Shown piece by piece: positions 63,570-64,000 of a DNA stretch of 64,000 nucleotides. Positions within the stretch are counted from its first letter, which is position 1. Each line of letters begins with the position of its first letter. Below the pieces are notes generated by a model, which was not told where the DNA came from, did not search any database, and saw only the letters and a list, made by a program, of their open reading frames with translations. The position numbers and the translations under genes were made by a program. Origin of the DNA: Blattamonas nauphoetae (taxonomy: Eukaryota > Preaxostyla > Oxymonadida); contig JARBJD010000167.1 of assembly GCA_033064195.1 (NCBI GenBank), forward strand, positions 62,001-126,000, read 5' to 3'.

Positions 63570-64000
63570 TTAGAGCTCATCATTGTAATGTTGTGCTGTT
63601 GTTTCTGCGTTTCTCTTCTCTACGCGAAGCGAGCATCCACTGAACGACGATCCACGATGAACAATCACAGGCACACAATCACCTCCACCAACAACAAGTC
63701 CTGCGGGCACATCAGACGACAACGAATGTACAATCTTGCGATTCGGAGACACAATCGGCACTCCCAACGAATCTCGCTCCAATTCTTGCTTCGAAAGGCG
63801 AGTCTCTTCAAACCAGCTTCCACCGACGTCAACCACAACCACTCCCTTCCCCTCGTTCCGCACAACAACTCCTCCTCTCATCTCCTCTCCTTCCGACTCT
63901 CTCAGAGGCGAGCTGTCCATCACAACACAATCAGCAACGTGAACTTTCTTTCTCTCCAATCTTGACTCACTCGAGATTTCAAGAACCAATACTCCCCCCT
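63570..64000 (-). CDS. C-terminal end of a Pmp-like beta-helix protein, runs off the window
   Basis: The minus-strand frame is open to the window edge and ends at 63570. The rhythm LERKKVHVADCVVMDSSPL, then MRGGVVVRNEGKGVVVVDVG and SWFEETRLS fits beta-helix rungs with a GG turn. The remaining 80 residues (PAGLVVGGGDCVPVIVHRGS) end at YNDEL with no transmembrane helix. The 5' part lies outside the window, so the full architecture is unknown. Confidence 0.45.
   Translation of the reverse strand, partial: GGVLVLEISSESRLERKKVHVADCVVMDSSPLRESEGEEMRGGVVVRNEGKGVVVVDVGGSWFEETRLSKQELERDSLGVPIVSPNRKIVHSLSSDVPAGLVVGGGDCVPVIVHRGSSFSGCSLRVEKRNAETTAQHYNDEL

Noticed and set aside
1-64000. Non-standard genetic code (TAA/TAG as glutamine, known in one oxymonad, or TGA as sense)
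   Set aside because: Clear genes end in TAA (ATPase, aminopeptidase), TAG (FLNW copy at 9275) and TGA (kinase, MFS transporter), with no in-frame TAA or TAG inside conserved domains.
1-64000. CRISPR arrays, bacterial operons or ribosome binding sites
   Set aside because: The genes have spliceosomal introns and eukaryotic families; the tandem repeats lack spacers of the CRISPR kind.
1-64000. Virus-like or LTR-type elements
   Set aside because: No reverse transcriptase, capsid, integrase of retroviral type or long direct repeats flanking coding sequence were seen; all recognisable elements are plain DNA transposons or their non-autonomous derivatives.
1-64000. tRNA or rRNA genes
   Set aside because: I saw no convincing cloverleaf or conserved rRNA segment by eye; a covariance-model scan would be needed to exclude tRNAs.

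Overview
The window looks like nuclear DNA of a gene-dense, intron-bearing protist, most likely an oxymonad (Preaxostyla) such as Blattamonas nauphoetae or a close relative. The main reason is a lineage-type gene family seen here in about ten copies (roughly 357 aa, conserved FLNW motif), found together with secreted right-handed beta-helix (polymorphic-membrane-protein-like, 'Pmp-like') proteins, one of which ends in a transmembrane segment and a kinase-like C-lobe. I match these by memory of the families; no search was run. TAA, TAG and TGA all end clear genes, so the standard code is in use. Introns are GT...AG and often very short (25 to about 160 nt).

Layout. 1-18.5 kb is a repeat-rich accessory zone: a decayed Mutator-like transposase, a Tc1-type HTH fragment, FLNW genes (3.2-3.8 truncated; 9.3-10.3, 13.5-14.6 and 16.1-17.2 whole), a divergent 'FLNF' relative (17.4-18.5), two near-identical broken Pmp-like cassettes (4.1-5.5 and 11.8-13.1), a partial third one (7.6-7.8) and a kelch-like remnant. 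18.7-29.2 kb is one giant Pmp-like receptor/pseudokinase gene split by a 2,154-bp pogo/Tigger-like transposon with 201-bp near-identical inverted repeats. 30-44.5 kb is a compact housekeeping block: plasma-membrane-type Ca2+-ATPase (10 exons), tau-tubulin-kinase-like kinase with a C-terminal CaaX box (6 exons), M1 aminopeptidase, ZC2HC-type zinc-finger protein (4 exons) and an MFS transporter. No transposon was seen in that block. 45-64 kb returns to accessory sequence: an FLNF gene head-to-head with a secreted Pmp-like gene, an FLNW gene split by a 1,100-bp TIR element, an FLNW gene with one early stop, an armadillo-like gene with tiny introns between two G-rich minisatellites, a nested foldback MITE, a truncated FLNW gene, an FLNW gene whose start region is tandemly duplicated, and the end of another beta-helix gene at the right edge.

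Most interesting points. All FLNW copies whose start is present share CCCATAACGA at an almost fixed distance (25 nt in 7 of 8) upstream of the ATG; in one copy a Tc1/mariner element sits inside it, and in another a 70-bp duplication moved the true ATG away from it. Three DNA elements (pogo-like, 1.1-kb TIR element, Tc1-like) sit at precise target duplications in members of these families; removing two of them computationally gives an uninterrupted reading frame. FLNF genes are paired head-to-head with Pmp-like genes at both places they occur. The gene families have no established function, and I do not assign one.
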